Assembly: GCF_032854445.1 (NCBI RefSeq)
Contig: NC_088305.1
Span: forward strand, 23,361,901 to 23,425,900
Source: Liolophura sinensis
Lineage: Eukaryota; Mollusca; Polyplacophora; Chitonida; Chitonidae
Direction of reading: 5' to 3'
DNA length: 64,000 nt
Shown here: positions 34,517 through 45,590 of the stretch, one piece after another
Numbering within the stretch: position 1 is the first letter of the stretch
Layout of the letters: every line of letters begins with the position of its first letter
Made by a program: the position numbers and the translations under genes
Notes under the pieces: generated by a model
Seen by the model: the letters and a program-made list of their open reading frames with translations, nothing else
Databases searched by the model: none
What the model was told of the DNA's origin: nothing

Positions 34517-34882
34517 GTAGTAGGTGCGCTCCAACTGAAATGTTTGCATCAGTATTTATATACAACTTTCATAAGAATTCGAGTTTGCAAACTTGCCCTG
34601 GCTTGTTATTATTTCGTCAACAGGAGGCAGTCAGCTTGATGACCCCGTCGATCACGTGACCACCGATCAGCTGGTGAATAATTTGTGTGTGTGTGTTTTT
34701 ATTTTTATTTTTGGTAGTAGGTGCATTCCAACTGAAATGGTTTGCATCAGTATTTATAAACAACTTTCATAAACATTCGAGTTTATAAACTTGCCCTGGC
34801 TTGTTACCATTTCGCCAACAGGAGACAGTCAGCTTGATGAACCCGTCGATCACGTGATCACCGAACAGCCGGTGAACAATTT
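34517..34882. repeat. 197-bp tandem duplication upstream of lectin gene 3
   Basis: The segments 34517-34684 and 34714-34882 match closely, from gtagtaggtgcNNtccaact to ggtgaaNaattt, with a spacer of GT and T-rich simple sequence. Each copy carries gtcgatcacgtga with a CACGTG E-box core, about 190-390 bp before the predicted TATA box. Confidence 0.85.
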
Positions 34883-35023
34883 CTCTATTCTAATGGAAGT
34901 TTCTTTTAGGTTCGAATCGGTTACAAATCATTTTGCAGAGCGAAACTCATCTCTTCCGGATGTCAAAAGTAAGGGGTCCATTTAGTCGGATCCAGTAAAG
35001 AAAATCCAGGGTATCCAATCAAG

Positions 35024-35120
35024 TTTAAAATGCCACACCTTGTTCACACAGTGAATTCTGCGTCAGTATCGTGCCTAGCTGAGTGAAGGTCGTAAGTTTT
35101 TGTCTGATACATCAGCAGCC
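35024..35120 (+). promoter_or_regulatory. Core promoter and 5' UTR of lectin gene 3
   Basis: A weakened TATA box (tttaaaa) starts at 35024. The start-site motif gaattctgcgtcag begins at 35053, again 29 bp downstream, and is nearly identical to that of gene 1. The following tcagtNNcgtg word is also conserved between genes 1 and 3. Confidence 0.6.
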
Positions 35121-36661
35121 ATGAAGTCTTTGTTTCTTCTCTCCGCGACAGTGGTGTTGCTGCTACATGGTATGGAATTGGTATCGTCCGACCGAGAACA
35201 TTCGCATATGCTCCAGTCCTTGGAACAGAGAATACAGCAGATGGAGCAAACCTTGGCCACACGTAAGTACAGTAGGAGGTAGCTCACTTACGTCATGGAC
35301 ATCCGTATTTAGAAATAAAGTGAGTTTGTTTCATTGTTTTTCTGAAAGCTCCAATCTCAAGGGCAAACATTTACAAAACTTTGCAAAAGTACATAATTGC
35401 AGTCTTAATCTTGCTGCCCTCAAAACCATTTTTTCTCCTTTTTCAACCAGTTTATTCTCTGAAATACTCTCGTTGTAAAAACAAGCTATGACGACGAATT
35501 TAATTTTCACACAATGTTTCCAAAAACACTTAGCGACTCTGTGATATTTGTGCACCTGTAAGCGATGCAGTTTAACGTGTTCCCCTTTTCTTACAGATGG
35601 AGCAGAGTTGGCGAAACCGGTGATGAAATGTGAGTAAATTTCCCTTGATAATTTATCTTCTTTATTTATATGAATGGTGTTTTACACCATACTCAAGAGT
35701 ATTTCGCTTATACGACGGCGGCCAGCATTACGGTGAGAGGAAACCGGGCTAAGCCTGGGGGAAACCCACGACCATCAGCAGATTGCTGGAAAACCTTCCC
35801 AGGTATGACAGGAGAAGACGCCAGCATGAGCTGGACTCATGACAGATTCCTGGGTCATTACGCTGCGCTAGCGCGCTAACCAAATGAGCCACGGAGGCCC
35901 CGAACAGCGTAATAACAATTTACCTTAGATTTATCCTGCTGGAGGAAACCGCAGTGAAAACTACCGCCCTACGGTAGGCAGTTGACAGACTTCTTGCGTG
36001 ATACACACAGGTTAGAACGTTCTAAACTTACAAACTTTCCATTTCTTTATTCCTTTGGGATTTTACTAGCTCCCGGCATGTTTACATGTCATATTGGCTC
36101 TCTAGCGGCAATGCTCTGCTCATGACACCTGGAACAAAATCCGAAGCAATCACATTATATTGACACCGTCCAGGCAGTATTTGGCCCATCCATTCACTGA
36201 TAGAGCCAATTCAGGTGAACAAAAGATGGTTTTTGTCTAGCACAGATCAGTCGCCTACATGGACGTCATTGGTGGAACTTTGACGCTGACATGACAGGGC
36301 GACGTCATTCACAGAGATATCTGCTGTGTTTTTGTCATTTTCTTTAGGTGAAAGTGGGCTACTATTCAGCAATTACTGCAATCCGGCAACCCCGGAATGC
36401 TTCAATGTGGAGAAGACAGCCCAGTTTACCTTGAATTTTCAAGAGACACCGGCAATAACTATGGGCTTCATCCACCTAGACCTGGATGCAGACTACAACT
36501 CGCGAATTTCAACGAATCCTTCTATTCCCGGAAACAGTGATGCAGACACCGCATACGAAGTCACAGCTAATGATGTATCAGTGACTTTTCACTGCTGGTC
36601 CTCGTCTGAATGCTACCAGACTGTTCTGTCCTGGATGGCATGTGGACCAGTCTCCGATTAA
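35121..36661 (+). CDS. H-type lectin gene 3 (intact, three exons)
   Basis: Exons 35121-35262, 35597-35629 and 36348-36661 (phase 1 junctions) encode 162 residues. The signal peptide MKSLFLLSATVVLLLHG is followed by an Asp/Glu/Gln-rich helix (MLQSLEQRIQQMEQTLAT) with heptad spacing, longer than in gene 1 and a plausible trimerising coiled coil. The lectin exon keeps all six cysteines and reads AQFTLNFQETPAITMG, FIHLDLDADYNSRI and VLSWMACGPV. It lacks a few residues in the variable loop relative to gene 1. The product is predicted to be a secreted carbohydrate-binding protein. Confidence 0.85.
35672..35905 (-). mobile_element. SINE-A, full length, in intron 2 of lectin gene 3
   Basis: Tail-first: gtgttttacaccatactcaa, tatacgacggcggccagcat, acggtgagaggaaaccggg, gccagcatgagctggact and ctgcgctagcgcgctaacca, ending at gaggcccc. 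The head has a recognisable tRNA-like sequence on the minus strand. Confidence 0.85.
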
Positions 36662-37261
36662 AGTTACTTCATTTCCATTTGATTCCGTTGCATTTAATAT
36701 TTAACACATAATTAAGTACCGTAACCTGCTTACCGTTGTAAGCGTAACGTTTTTGTTTATAATTTTGGATACATTATATTTCAGCCATGATATAGAGCAA
36801 GGTGTATGTTACTGTAGCTTATTTGTCAATAGCCAAAAGCGTATTCTGATGGCAGTTTATTTTGTACGTAATATCGTGAATCTTCCGTGAAATAAATGAC
36901 GCTTTGGCCAGGTCACACCCATGCGGATATTTAGGGCCAATATGAACAAACTTTAGCTCGATTTCTTACTTTCATAATTACAAGCAGAGATTTTCTTGTC
37001 CATACAGCTATATAACAATTGTTTAAAGCTTCGATGTCTGATATCACCAATAACTACAGGTGCAAAAATGTTTCTGTGGCAAAACATATAAGAAATGTAA
37101 GAAAAAGCAACGCAGTTTTATTATATTTGCAAATAAAAGTTAAGACCTAACAGTCTGCAACGCCGTGTTTCCCCTTCAGAATGTGTGACGAGTCACATTT
37201 GACATACCATGATGTATCACAGTGAGATGAGTTCACATTTTGACACAAAAAAAAAACAAAA

Positions 37262-37795
37262 ACATGTAGAGCAAGGGAAACCATGCAGAACCGCAGAATC
37301 CACGTGGAGCCGGTAAAACCATGTAGAGGCGTTAAAACCGTATAGAGCCGGGGAAACCATGTAGAGTCGGAAAAAACATGTAGAGCCGGAGAAATCATGG
37401 AGAGTAGGAAAAAACATGTACAGCCTGGGAAACCATGTAGGGTCAGAAAACCATGCAAAATCAGCAATATCTTATAGAATTCCGCGAAAACAAACATTCG
37501 CGTTAACTATCGGTCAGGCATTCGAGATTTATTCTCAGTTGTCGATTTGAACAAGCGATAACATGGGGCCATCATAATTGAGGTCGCGTGTTCAAATCGA
37601 CTGAAGTCAACTGAGGATAAGTTCGGAATGCCGAACAATGAGATGAATTCTCCATGTGAAACTAAAAAAAACACGTGGAGCTGGAAAAACCTTGTGCAGG
37701 CGGTAAACCATGTAGAAGTGGTAAAACCATGTGGAGCCTGGAAAACATTGTAGAGCCGAGAAAATCATCAGAGCCGGGGAAACCATACATTCACG
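37262..37795. repeat. Inverted 20-bp and 60-bp repeat remnants after lectin gene 3
   Basis: Copies of acatgtagagccggggaaac (reverse complement of the unit-1 20-bp repeat) at 37262-37460 and 37665-37795 surround words such as gataacatggggccatcat and ttgaggtcgcgtgttc of the 60-bp repeat. A pair of longer blocks (cgctaactatcggtcaggca) occurs at 37501 and 37796. Confidence 0.75.
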
Positions 37796-37904
37796 CTAAC
37801 TATCGGTCAGGCATTCAGAATTTATTCAGTTGACTTTTGTCGATTTGAACACGCAATAACGTAAGGCCATCATGATTGAGATCGCTTTTTCTGTGATCTG
37901 ATTG

Positions 37905-39352
37905 GCTTCTCTCACTCTGTGCATGGTTTTCGTAGGCTTTCCCTATGATCTGTGGGTTTTCTCTCTGTGTACATAGTTTCCCTACGATTGCCCTGTGGTC
38001 TGCTTGAATTCCCTCACTGTGGCATGGATTTCCCAGGCTTTCCCTATGATGTCTTCGAGTTTCCCCACTGTGTGCATGCCGATATTCTGACCTCTTTACC
38101 CACCCTTCTCCCTCTAGATTCTGACCTTTTTACCCACCCTTCACTCTTCAGATTCTTGTCCCCTAGATTCTTACCAGCCAGGTCTACCCCCACCTAGTTT
38201 TGGCTCTGTGTGCATGGTTTCGTACGCTTTTGTTATGATGTGTTTGGGTTCCCTCACTGTAAACATGGTTTTCCTACGCTTTCCATATGAGGTGTTTGGG
38301 TTTCCTGACTGTGTATATGGTTACACCACGTTTTCCCTATGATCTGTTTAGCTTACATCAGTGTGCGCATGGTTTTCCTACGTTTTCCCTATCATGGGTT
38401 TGGGTTCCCTCACTGTGTGCACGGTTTACATACCCTTTCCCTATGATCTGCTTCAGGTCTCACACTGTTGGCTTAGTTTTCCTACGCTTTCCCTATGATC
38501 TCTTTGGGTTCCCTCAATGTGTGCATGGTTTTCTTACGCTTTCCCAATGATTTGTTTGGCTTCCCTGACTGTCTGCGTGGTTATCCTACGCTTTCCCTTA
38601 GATATGTTTGGGTTCCCTCATTGTGTGCATGGTTTTCCTAGGCTTTCCCTTTGATCTGCTTGAGTTCCCTCACTGTGGGTATGGTTTTCCTACCCTTTCC
38701 CTATAATTTGCTTGGGTTTCCTTACTGTGTACATGGTTTTATTGCACTTCCCCCGTGATCTGTTGGGGTTTCCTCTCTGTATACATGGTTTTCCTACGCT
38801 TTTCCTATGATCGGTTTGGGTTTCCTCACTGTGTATGTGGTCTTCTCACGCTTTCTCTAAGTTTTGTTTGGATTTTTCCTTTGTGCATGGTTTTCTTACG
38901 CTTTCCCTACGCCCTCTTTGGGTTTTCTCCGTCTGAACATGGGATTCCTACCCTTTCCCTATGATCTGACAGGGTTACCTCACTGTATGCATGGTTTTAC
39001 TACGCTTTCCCTATGACCTGCTTAAATTCTCTCACTGTGTGCATGGTTTCTTAACGCTGTTCCTATGATGTGTTTGGGTTCCAGCACTGTGCGCATGGTT
39101 TCCGAACGACATTCCGATAATCCGTTTTGGTTTTCCTCTACGCCTTCCCCATGATCTGTTGGGGTTTGCTCCCTGTGTACATGGTTTTCCTACGCCTTCC
39201 CTATGATCTGTTTTCGTTTCCCTCAATGTGTGCATGGTTTTCTTACGCTTTCCCTATGATTTGTTTGGTTTCCCTCACTGTGTGCGTGGTTATCCTACGC
39301 TTTCCCTATAATCTGTTCGGGCTCCCTCAGTGTGTGTATGATTTTCTTACGC
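37905..39352. repeat. 52-bp minisatellite, about 27 copies
   Basis: The unit is tttccctatgatctgtttgg, gttccctcactgtgtgcatg, gttttcctacgc. Copies vary by substitutions and a few indels. Open frames inside it (38287-38550, 38755-38964) encode repeats only. Confidence 0.92.
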
Positions 39353-39539
39353 TTATCATCATATACTCATGATTGCGGTTTACTTGGCAAATTTATTCAA
39401 CTCTAATTGAGCTTGTTCCATTAATTACGTATCTTATTGTAATTGTTTTGTATGTTATCTGTGTTACAAATCTAATTTTAATTAACGCTGTTATGTTCCT
39501 TGCAGCCATAGCGTTAACCAAGCATCAATTCCCAATTGA

Positions 39540-39851
39540 ATGTTAAAAAGAAAACACTATGAAAGTAATGCGCTGAATAAATTGCCATGGTCGGAAAAAA
39601 TTAAACATTTGAAAACATCTGTTTACGAACAGATGCTAACACACAAAATAACGAATAGCTTGATTGAACTACTTACATACAATGACAATGGGACATTCAA
39701 CGAATTAAACCTGCATGTATTTACAAAAACAGACAACATGGAGAAAAAGCATGAAAAAAAATCAGAAGTAATCACCCCAAATTTCTTTTGGTTCAGCTCA
39801 GTTTTGAGAGAGGGCGAGGACAGAGTGCATGTAGCTGACAGGAAATGTTAG
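39540..39851 (+). other. Unrecognised 103-codon ORF
   Basis: The frame starting MLKRKHYESNALNKLPWSEK is hydrophilic, Lys/Glu/Asn-rich and followed within about 30 bp by aataaactt. No homologue is recognised, and no promoter or intron is visible. It may be a short gene, an exon or a chance frame in a non-repetitive stretch. Confidence 0.2.
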
Positions 39852-39859
39852 GAGACTAT

Positions 39860-41230
39860 AAAGATAATAAACTTTGGTCTAAATAATTAGAAGGAATAAC
39901 CGGTGTTGTGTGTTGTTTTTTTTTCAAAAAGGTCCTCAGTCAAAAGCCATAGCATATGGTTTCGTAGATAATTTTCTGTGCGGCATCCCTACAGTCCGTC
40001 TCTTCCTTTCGGGCAAGTAAGGTCTAGACCTGAAAAGAAACTGGAAACCGCGATAATTCTTCAATGGTTAAATTTTGCCGAGTAAGAGTTACATTTTTAG
40101 GCTCGTAATGACTCAAGGTACATGTGTGGATAGAAAGTGATCATATATTCCGCTATGGTTTTGGACTTATATTCCTGATAGCAAGGGAATATGGGGGGTA
40201 TGCCGTCGGTATTGTTGAGAATTACCCATGATGCATTGCGAACAGGGCTGCAGCACATGTGTAGTAATACACAGTTACTTTCAAAACCTATGTTAAATGC
40301 ACAGGGTTATATTTCTATTCCTGAAGTAGAGAGGTATCATTTAAACATTTCTGACGAGAAAACTATTGATCGTAGCTCAAATCCGTTTTTTGGCCTTATC
40401 TCAAAAAGCTACTAGGATGTTGCCAAATACACCAGAATACATGAAGACATTGTCAAAATTAGACACTTTTTAGGACATCACAACTCCGACCAATGCCTAA
40501 AATGTTGTCAATGCATGTCCAAGTTTTTTTCAAACTGGGATCACTCTACAAGTATATCAAATTAAAAAAAAAAATCCTTCGTTGGTTCTTGAGAAGAAGA
40601 ATTTTAAAAGATTTTGATCCAAATCCAAGATGGCCGCCATATCACATGGGGAAAGTTAACCAAAATCAGCCAAAATTTGGCTTGTGACCTTGTTCTTCAA
40701 ATCGCCAAATTTTAACAACATCCAGCTTTCAAAAAAATTTCACATTAGCACATAGTGTGAGACAATCTAACTAAGCTATGCTAGGGCATGAAGGCGCCTG
40801 TAAAACTTTTTCCTAAACAGACACTGGAAAAAGAGGCGACAAGCTCTCAGATATCAGAGATGCACGCTTTGCAACATAGGGCCTACCTGCATCACAACAC
40901 TCTACCTTGGAAGACATTATTTTAAAGCAGGGGTTTTCACATGTGTTCAGGCCACAAATTCATTAACGCAGACAGCAACAAACTCGCTTATGCTAGCTCA
41001 TAAACAAGACAACATTTTTTTCTGGTGCTTTAACTCTGAATTAGTATGAATTAAAAAGCTGATTTCACATGACGCTCTCGAACAAGTGTTTAAACGGGAC
41101 GAGAAACTGCAGCGAAATGGGGGAGGAGGGCTGTGTAGTTTGTCCTGCGTTTGCGTAATTTTTTTCATAGAATAAATAGTCAAAAGTTCCAAGTAGGTAA
41201 AAATAGAATAGAAATAATGACTTTATTGAG
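39860..41230. other. Intergenic stretch, no gene recognised
   Basis: No coding exon or clear repeat family was seen. Short frames here have no supporting motif. Confidence 0.45.
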
Positions 41231-41235
41231 TCGAT

Positions 41236-41390
41236 GTTGTTTATTTTAGACCGATAAATGTGGAAGAGTTGAAATTTTAAATAAATAAATAATTCTGTTA
41301 TAATGTGGATTTTCTTATCACATGCAACGTTGAACGACAACTCTTCTAAAGCTCAACTCTTCCATATTAACGGGTTTAAAATAAACAACA
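41236..41390. mobile_element. Foldback/MITE-like element
   Basis: The left arm 41236-41275 (ttgtttattttagacc ... tggaagagttga) is the near reverse complement of 41351-41390 (tcaactcttccatat ... ttaaaataaacaac). The spacer is about 75 bp and AT-rich. No coding capacity. Confidence 0.55.
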
Positions 41391-41587
41391 ATGGCTTGAT
41401 AAAGAGTTATTATTTATTAACTTTTTAACAGGGCTTTTACTTCATGTAATGGCTTTTTAAAATCTACAGGTACAAACATTTTTACCTCAAAAGTGATATT
41501 TAACATCAGGATTAGGATGTAGTTATATCAGATTTGTTAATATTTAGATTTCATCGTTTTTATTGTTGTTTTGCCTAAATTATTATC

Positions 41588-41720
<133 letters not shown>

Positions 41721-43092
41721 CCAAGACTGTCGTTAAAAGCCTGACATGATTTGCTAGTTCTGGAATGTGGAAACGAACATTTATTGACGCCAGTTCTCAA
41801 AATGGCTTCGATAACAAGGTCATTCACTCAGCGAACATGGATGATGATGGCGTGTGGTGAAACTGAAACCATGATGTACACTATATTTTTGTCTATTTAT
41901 GACCTGACAATCGCCAAAATGTGGTGGCTCGATACAGGCCGAATTATACATTGTCAAGCATGAAAAACAATCAAACAGTACCTGGGATTTTAGAAATATC
42001 TGGCACCGCCTCATCTGTCTTGTCCACCAGACGGAAATGGCTACTGCTGCATGCGCGGTACGATTCAATAGAGGTAATTCTCTAAAACACGCCGTCTTTC
42101 ACTGGGGACAGTATGGAATGGTTCACATAACAGCATGTGTCTAAATAGGCATATATACTATTTAGTTAATTGGTACAAAATTGAAATATTGGTCTATATA
42201 AGCTACAGCAAATATGTGTAGAATAAATGTTAATAGCTAGGTAAGAAATATAGGCTAAAATATTTTTTTCGTCGAATTGAACGGAACATTTGCCCCCCTG
42301 TCGGGTGGTCGTTCAACCCCCCCTCCCCTCCACCAGCCTACGCCCCTGCTGAGCATTTGATTAGTCACTCAAAGTCATATTCATACATGTCAGTAAACAT
42401 TTGGAAGTCTCAACTTTATGTAGATGACGTCTAACATCACAGCCAAACCCTGGGGTAAATTGACAAGAGACAGTATTTCACCGTTTATACGAGTGACCAT
42501 TTACTATATGGTCATTTACTGATGTATTTATTTTTTTCTGTTCTGAGAACATTATGCCATCTGCATTACTCATTAGTTAATGAGTAATCATTATTAATGG
42601 CAATCTTAATGAGGTGTGGTGATGTACATAAACACCCACAACCCCCAAGTCAGTACAATTTATCTTCTTGTCATTTTAATGCCCGGAGTTTATTGGCCCA
42701 AGGTGATGATTAGCTGTCGTCTAATTTTAAGTCAGATGAAATGTCCACTGTATTATCAAAGGAAACTAATTATGATGTTGTATGTGTGAGCGAAACCTGG
42801 CTTAGTGGTGATATTCATGATGATACAGTTAATTTAAATGGGTATGGTATAGAAAGATAGGACAGAGACAGGCACCGAGGAGGGGTGGCAATTTACTGCA
42901 ATGAATCCTCTAATGTTACTAGACGTAAGGATTTAGAGAATGGCAATGAGATGCTATGGATAATGGTGGAACAGAATAACAAAAGAGTGCTGACTGCATG
43001 GTGTTAGCGCCCACCTAACCAACCGGCTCAATTAAGTTATTTTTTTTATGTAATCTGGAAGAAAATTTAACTTCAGTCTTAATCCCGATGCC

Positions 43093-43400
43093 ATGTTAAT
43101 ATTTAACGATTTTAATGACAGATGTCTACACTGGGGAAAATACCACGATAAGAGCGAATTGAAAATGACCCTTTATGATATGGTAGCTGGGGGAAATCTT
43201 TTTCAACTAATTAATGAACCCACTCGATATACAGATGATGCTGCTTATGTATTGGACTTAATTATAACGGATTGTATTGGTTTTGTAATTGATTACGGAG
43301 TTGCCTCACCAATGGCTAATCTCGACCATTGTACTATTTATTGTAGTATAAACAACGATAAACCAAAGGATGTAAGACAAATTTCAAATTTGCCGATTGG
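43093..43400 (+). pseudogene. LINE endonuclease C-terminal part
   Basis: The frame from 43093 has DFNDRCLHWGKYHD, LINEPTRYTDDAAY and DHCTIYCSI, matching the DFN, TR..S..LDL and SDH positions of LINE endonucleases. Upstream parts lie in other frames. Confidence 0.7.
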
Positions 43401-44571
43401 TGTCGTCTGCGCAGTTTTCTCTCTGTTACACCATTCGATGCCCTTGGTAATATTTTCTCTCATGTTAATAACAAATTATTTTTTTGGAACAGTTTGTTTT
43501 TGTCATGTTGGAATGAATGTATTCCGAATAAGAAAGTCACCATTAGACCACGTGACAAGCCTTGGATGACCAACGATGTTCGGTACAAGCTACGACTAAG
43601 GAATCGTCGTTTCAAAAAATACAAACGGAGTCCGATGGGGATAAGTTTCGATGTTATATATCTAGAAGGGAGGCCAATAATGATAAACATCAAGCAATAC
43701 TGCGTTACTTCACAACTTTAAAAGGTAAACTCTCCAACCCCCAGCTGGATACAAAAGAATATTTGTCGATAATGAAATCTCTACTAGCATCAAAAGCAAA
43801 ACTGCTCATTCCTCCTCTTGCTGTCAATGACAAAGCGGGTCAAATGACGTTGAAAAAGCGTATGAATTCTGTAAATTTTGCGCATCTCAGTCTCAGATGA
43901 CATATCCTTGTCTGAAGAAATTTTAGATTTAGCAATATCTGAGGCTAAACTTAATCGTGATCTTGAACGTATATCCAACTGGGCTAGTCAATGGCTTGTG
44001 CCATTTAATGTTACCAAAACTGTTTGTCTCTTAATATCATTGAAAAATAATCTCTCACATCCGAGATTGTATTTAGATGGCGTAAATGTGAAGAGCGTTC
44101 ATTCACATCTCGGAATTCTTCTGCAACACGATGGTAAATGGAATAAGCGTGGAAGAGTTTAGTTAAGAAAAGTAATATGAAACTGAGTATGATTAGTTGG
44201 GCCAGGTGAACACTTCCTAGAAAGTGTATAATCACACTGTACTTTGGCTTGATAAGGTCTTCTATTGAATATGGAGATTTTCTACTTGACAACTGCAGCG
44301 TTTCATTATCCAACTCAATGTAAAATGTCCAACGCCGACCAGCATTCTTATGTGCAGGGGGCTTACGTCGAACTTCGTATAAATCCATTTTAAATGAACT
44401 AAAATGGGAACCCTTATACAGTCGGCGTCGATCCAAGCGCATTCTGTTTTTTCATAAAATCATCAATGGGCTCTCTCTCCTCCATACATAAAGGCCCTTC
44501 TAACTCAAAATTATAACAGCGAAACAAATGCCTACAATCTTAGAAACAGACATCACTTTCGATTATTTAAA

Positions 44572-45105
44572 TTGCGAACTCGGATTTTGTCTTCTTCCTT
44601 CTTTCCCAAGACTACCAAAGAATGGAATTCATTGCCTGTTCATATCCAAAACTGTTCATTGGAAACAGTTAAGAAGTTTTTGTACTCTCAAGACAGAATT
44701 AACCGTGATGTAACAACTGTGTATTCATGTGACACCTTTCCCTCTTTTGTGCTCTGTAGAATGCGAATGGGACTGAGCGCTCTTCACGGTGACCTCTTTA
44801 AATATAACATTATCGACGATGAGTCATGTAGTAAATGTAAGCATGAATGTGAAAATGCATCTCATTATTTCCTTGACTGCCCTGCCTATGCCACTCATAG
44901 AAAGCACATGCTAAAAAGTATCTTTAGAATTATATCTCCAGGAGTTCACCCTTCTGTATTTTTGACTCGTTGTTCTAAACACATTTGTACTATACTATTA
45001 TTTGGTTCACCTCAACTAAGCGTGAATAATAATCAATTGATCTTAAAATCTGTAGATATTTCTGTAATCATGTCCAGTAGATTCACAATCCAAGCCCAGC
45101 AGTGA
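44572..45105 (+). pseudogene. LINE ORF2 C-terminal domain
   Basis: A 177-codon frame has SFFPKTTKEWNSLPVHI, MGLSALHGDLFKYNI and C-x2-C-x11-H-x4-C (SKCKHECENASHYFLDCP), the usual end of CR1/L2-type ORF2. It is the best preserved part of the element. Confidence 0.75.
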
Positions 45106-45485
45106 TATGATTTGATTTTGATCTTTCTTTGTTACCATCACTTTATTCTGTACATGTACGTGTCATTTGTTCTCTTTGTTGTCTATGTTATTTTATGTAT
45201 ATACGTTGATTCTATTGTTCACGAGGTCCTCTCGTGGCTATAGAACTGTGGGAAATCCTCAATAAACAAATAAAGAATTACAGTATACATGTAGGTGTGT
45301 TGTGTTTCGTCTTTTTAAAAGATAAATGGGCGAGAAGATCCTGCTCTTTAGGGCATTTCTTAGTACAGCTTTTAGAAAGCAGTCAACCAATCAGAATTTA
45401 TGGTGTCATGCACTGCTTGCGAAACAACACAGTTATAGAGAAACCATCAGGCGAGGAATTCTGAGAAAACGCTTCAAATCCAGAG

Positions 45486-45590
45486 TATAAAATGATCTAC
45501 GGAACTGATGCTGGACATTCTCCAAAGGATCGAGCCTGAGTGAAGTCAGAACCGTATTACACGTATTACTACACGTATACATCAGCAGCT
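45486..45590 (+). promoter_or_regulatory. Core promoter and 5' UTR of lectin gene 4
   Basis: A TATA box (tataaaa) begins at 45486 and acattctcc begins at 45515, the same 29-bp spacing as at genes 1 and 3. An in-frame ATG at 45540 lies in this predicted 5' UTR. The signal peptide begins at the second ATG (45591), which matches the start of the paralogues. Confidence 0.65.

Larger units (their letters stand above)
42650..45272 (+). mobile_element. CR1/L2-type LINE, degenerate, internally deleted
   Basis: Endonuclease motifs appear in order: SCHFNARSLL near 42670, VSETWLSGD near 42787, DFNDRCLHWG near 43108 and TRYTDDAAYVLDLIITD near 43222. The RT palm is missing; the thumb reappears at 43940-44150 (RISNWASQWLVPFN, VHSHLGILLQHDGKW). 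Then come SFFPKTTKEWNSLP (44590 on) and a C-terminal CSKCKHECENASHYFLDCP. It ends with cctcaataaacaaataaa. The layout fits the Jockey superfamily (CR1/L2/Rex-like). It ends about 215 bp before the TATA box of lectin gene 4. Confidence 0.75.

Noticed and set aside
37952-39372. ORFs in the 38-39 kb region
   Set aside because: They follow the 52-bp repeat and have no independent protein features.
45540-45590. Upstream ATG at 45540 as the start of lectin gene 4
   Set aside because: It would add a Tyr-rich stretch before the signal peptide; the paralogues start at the ATG equivalent to 45591.
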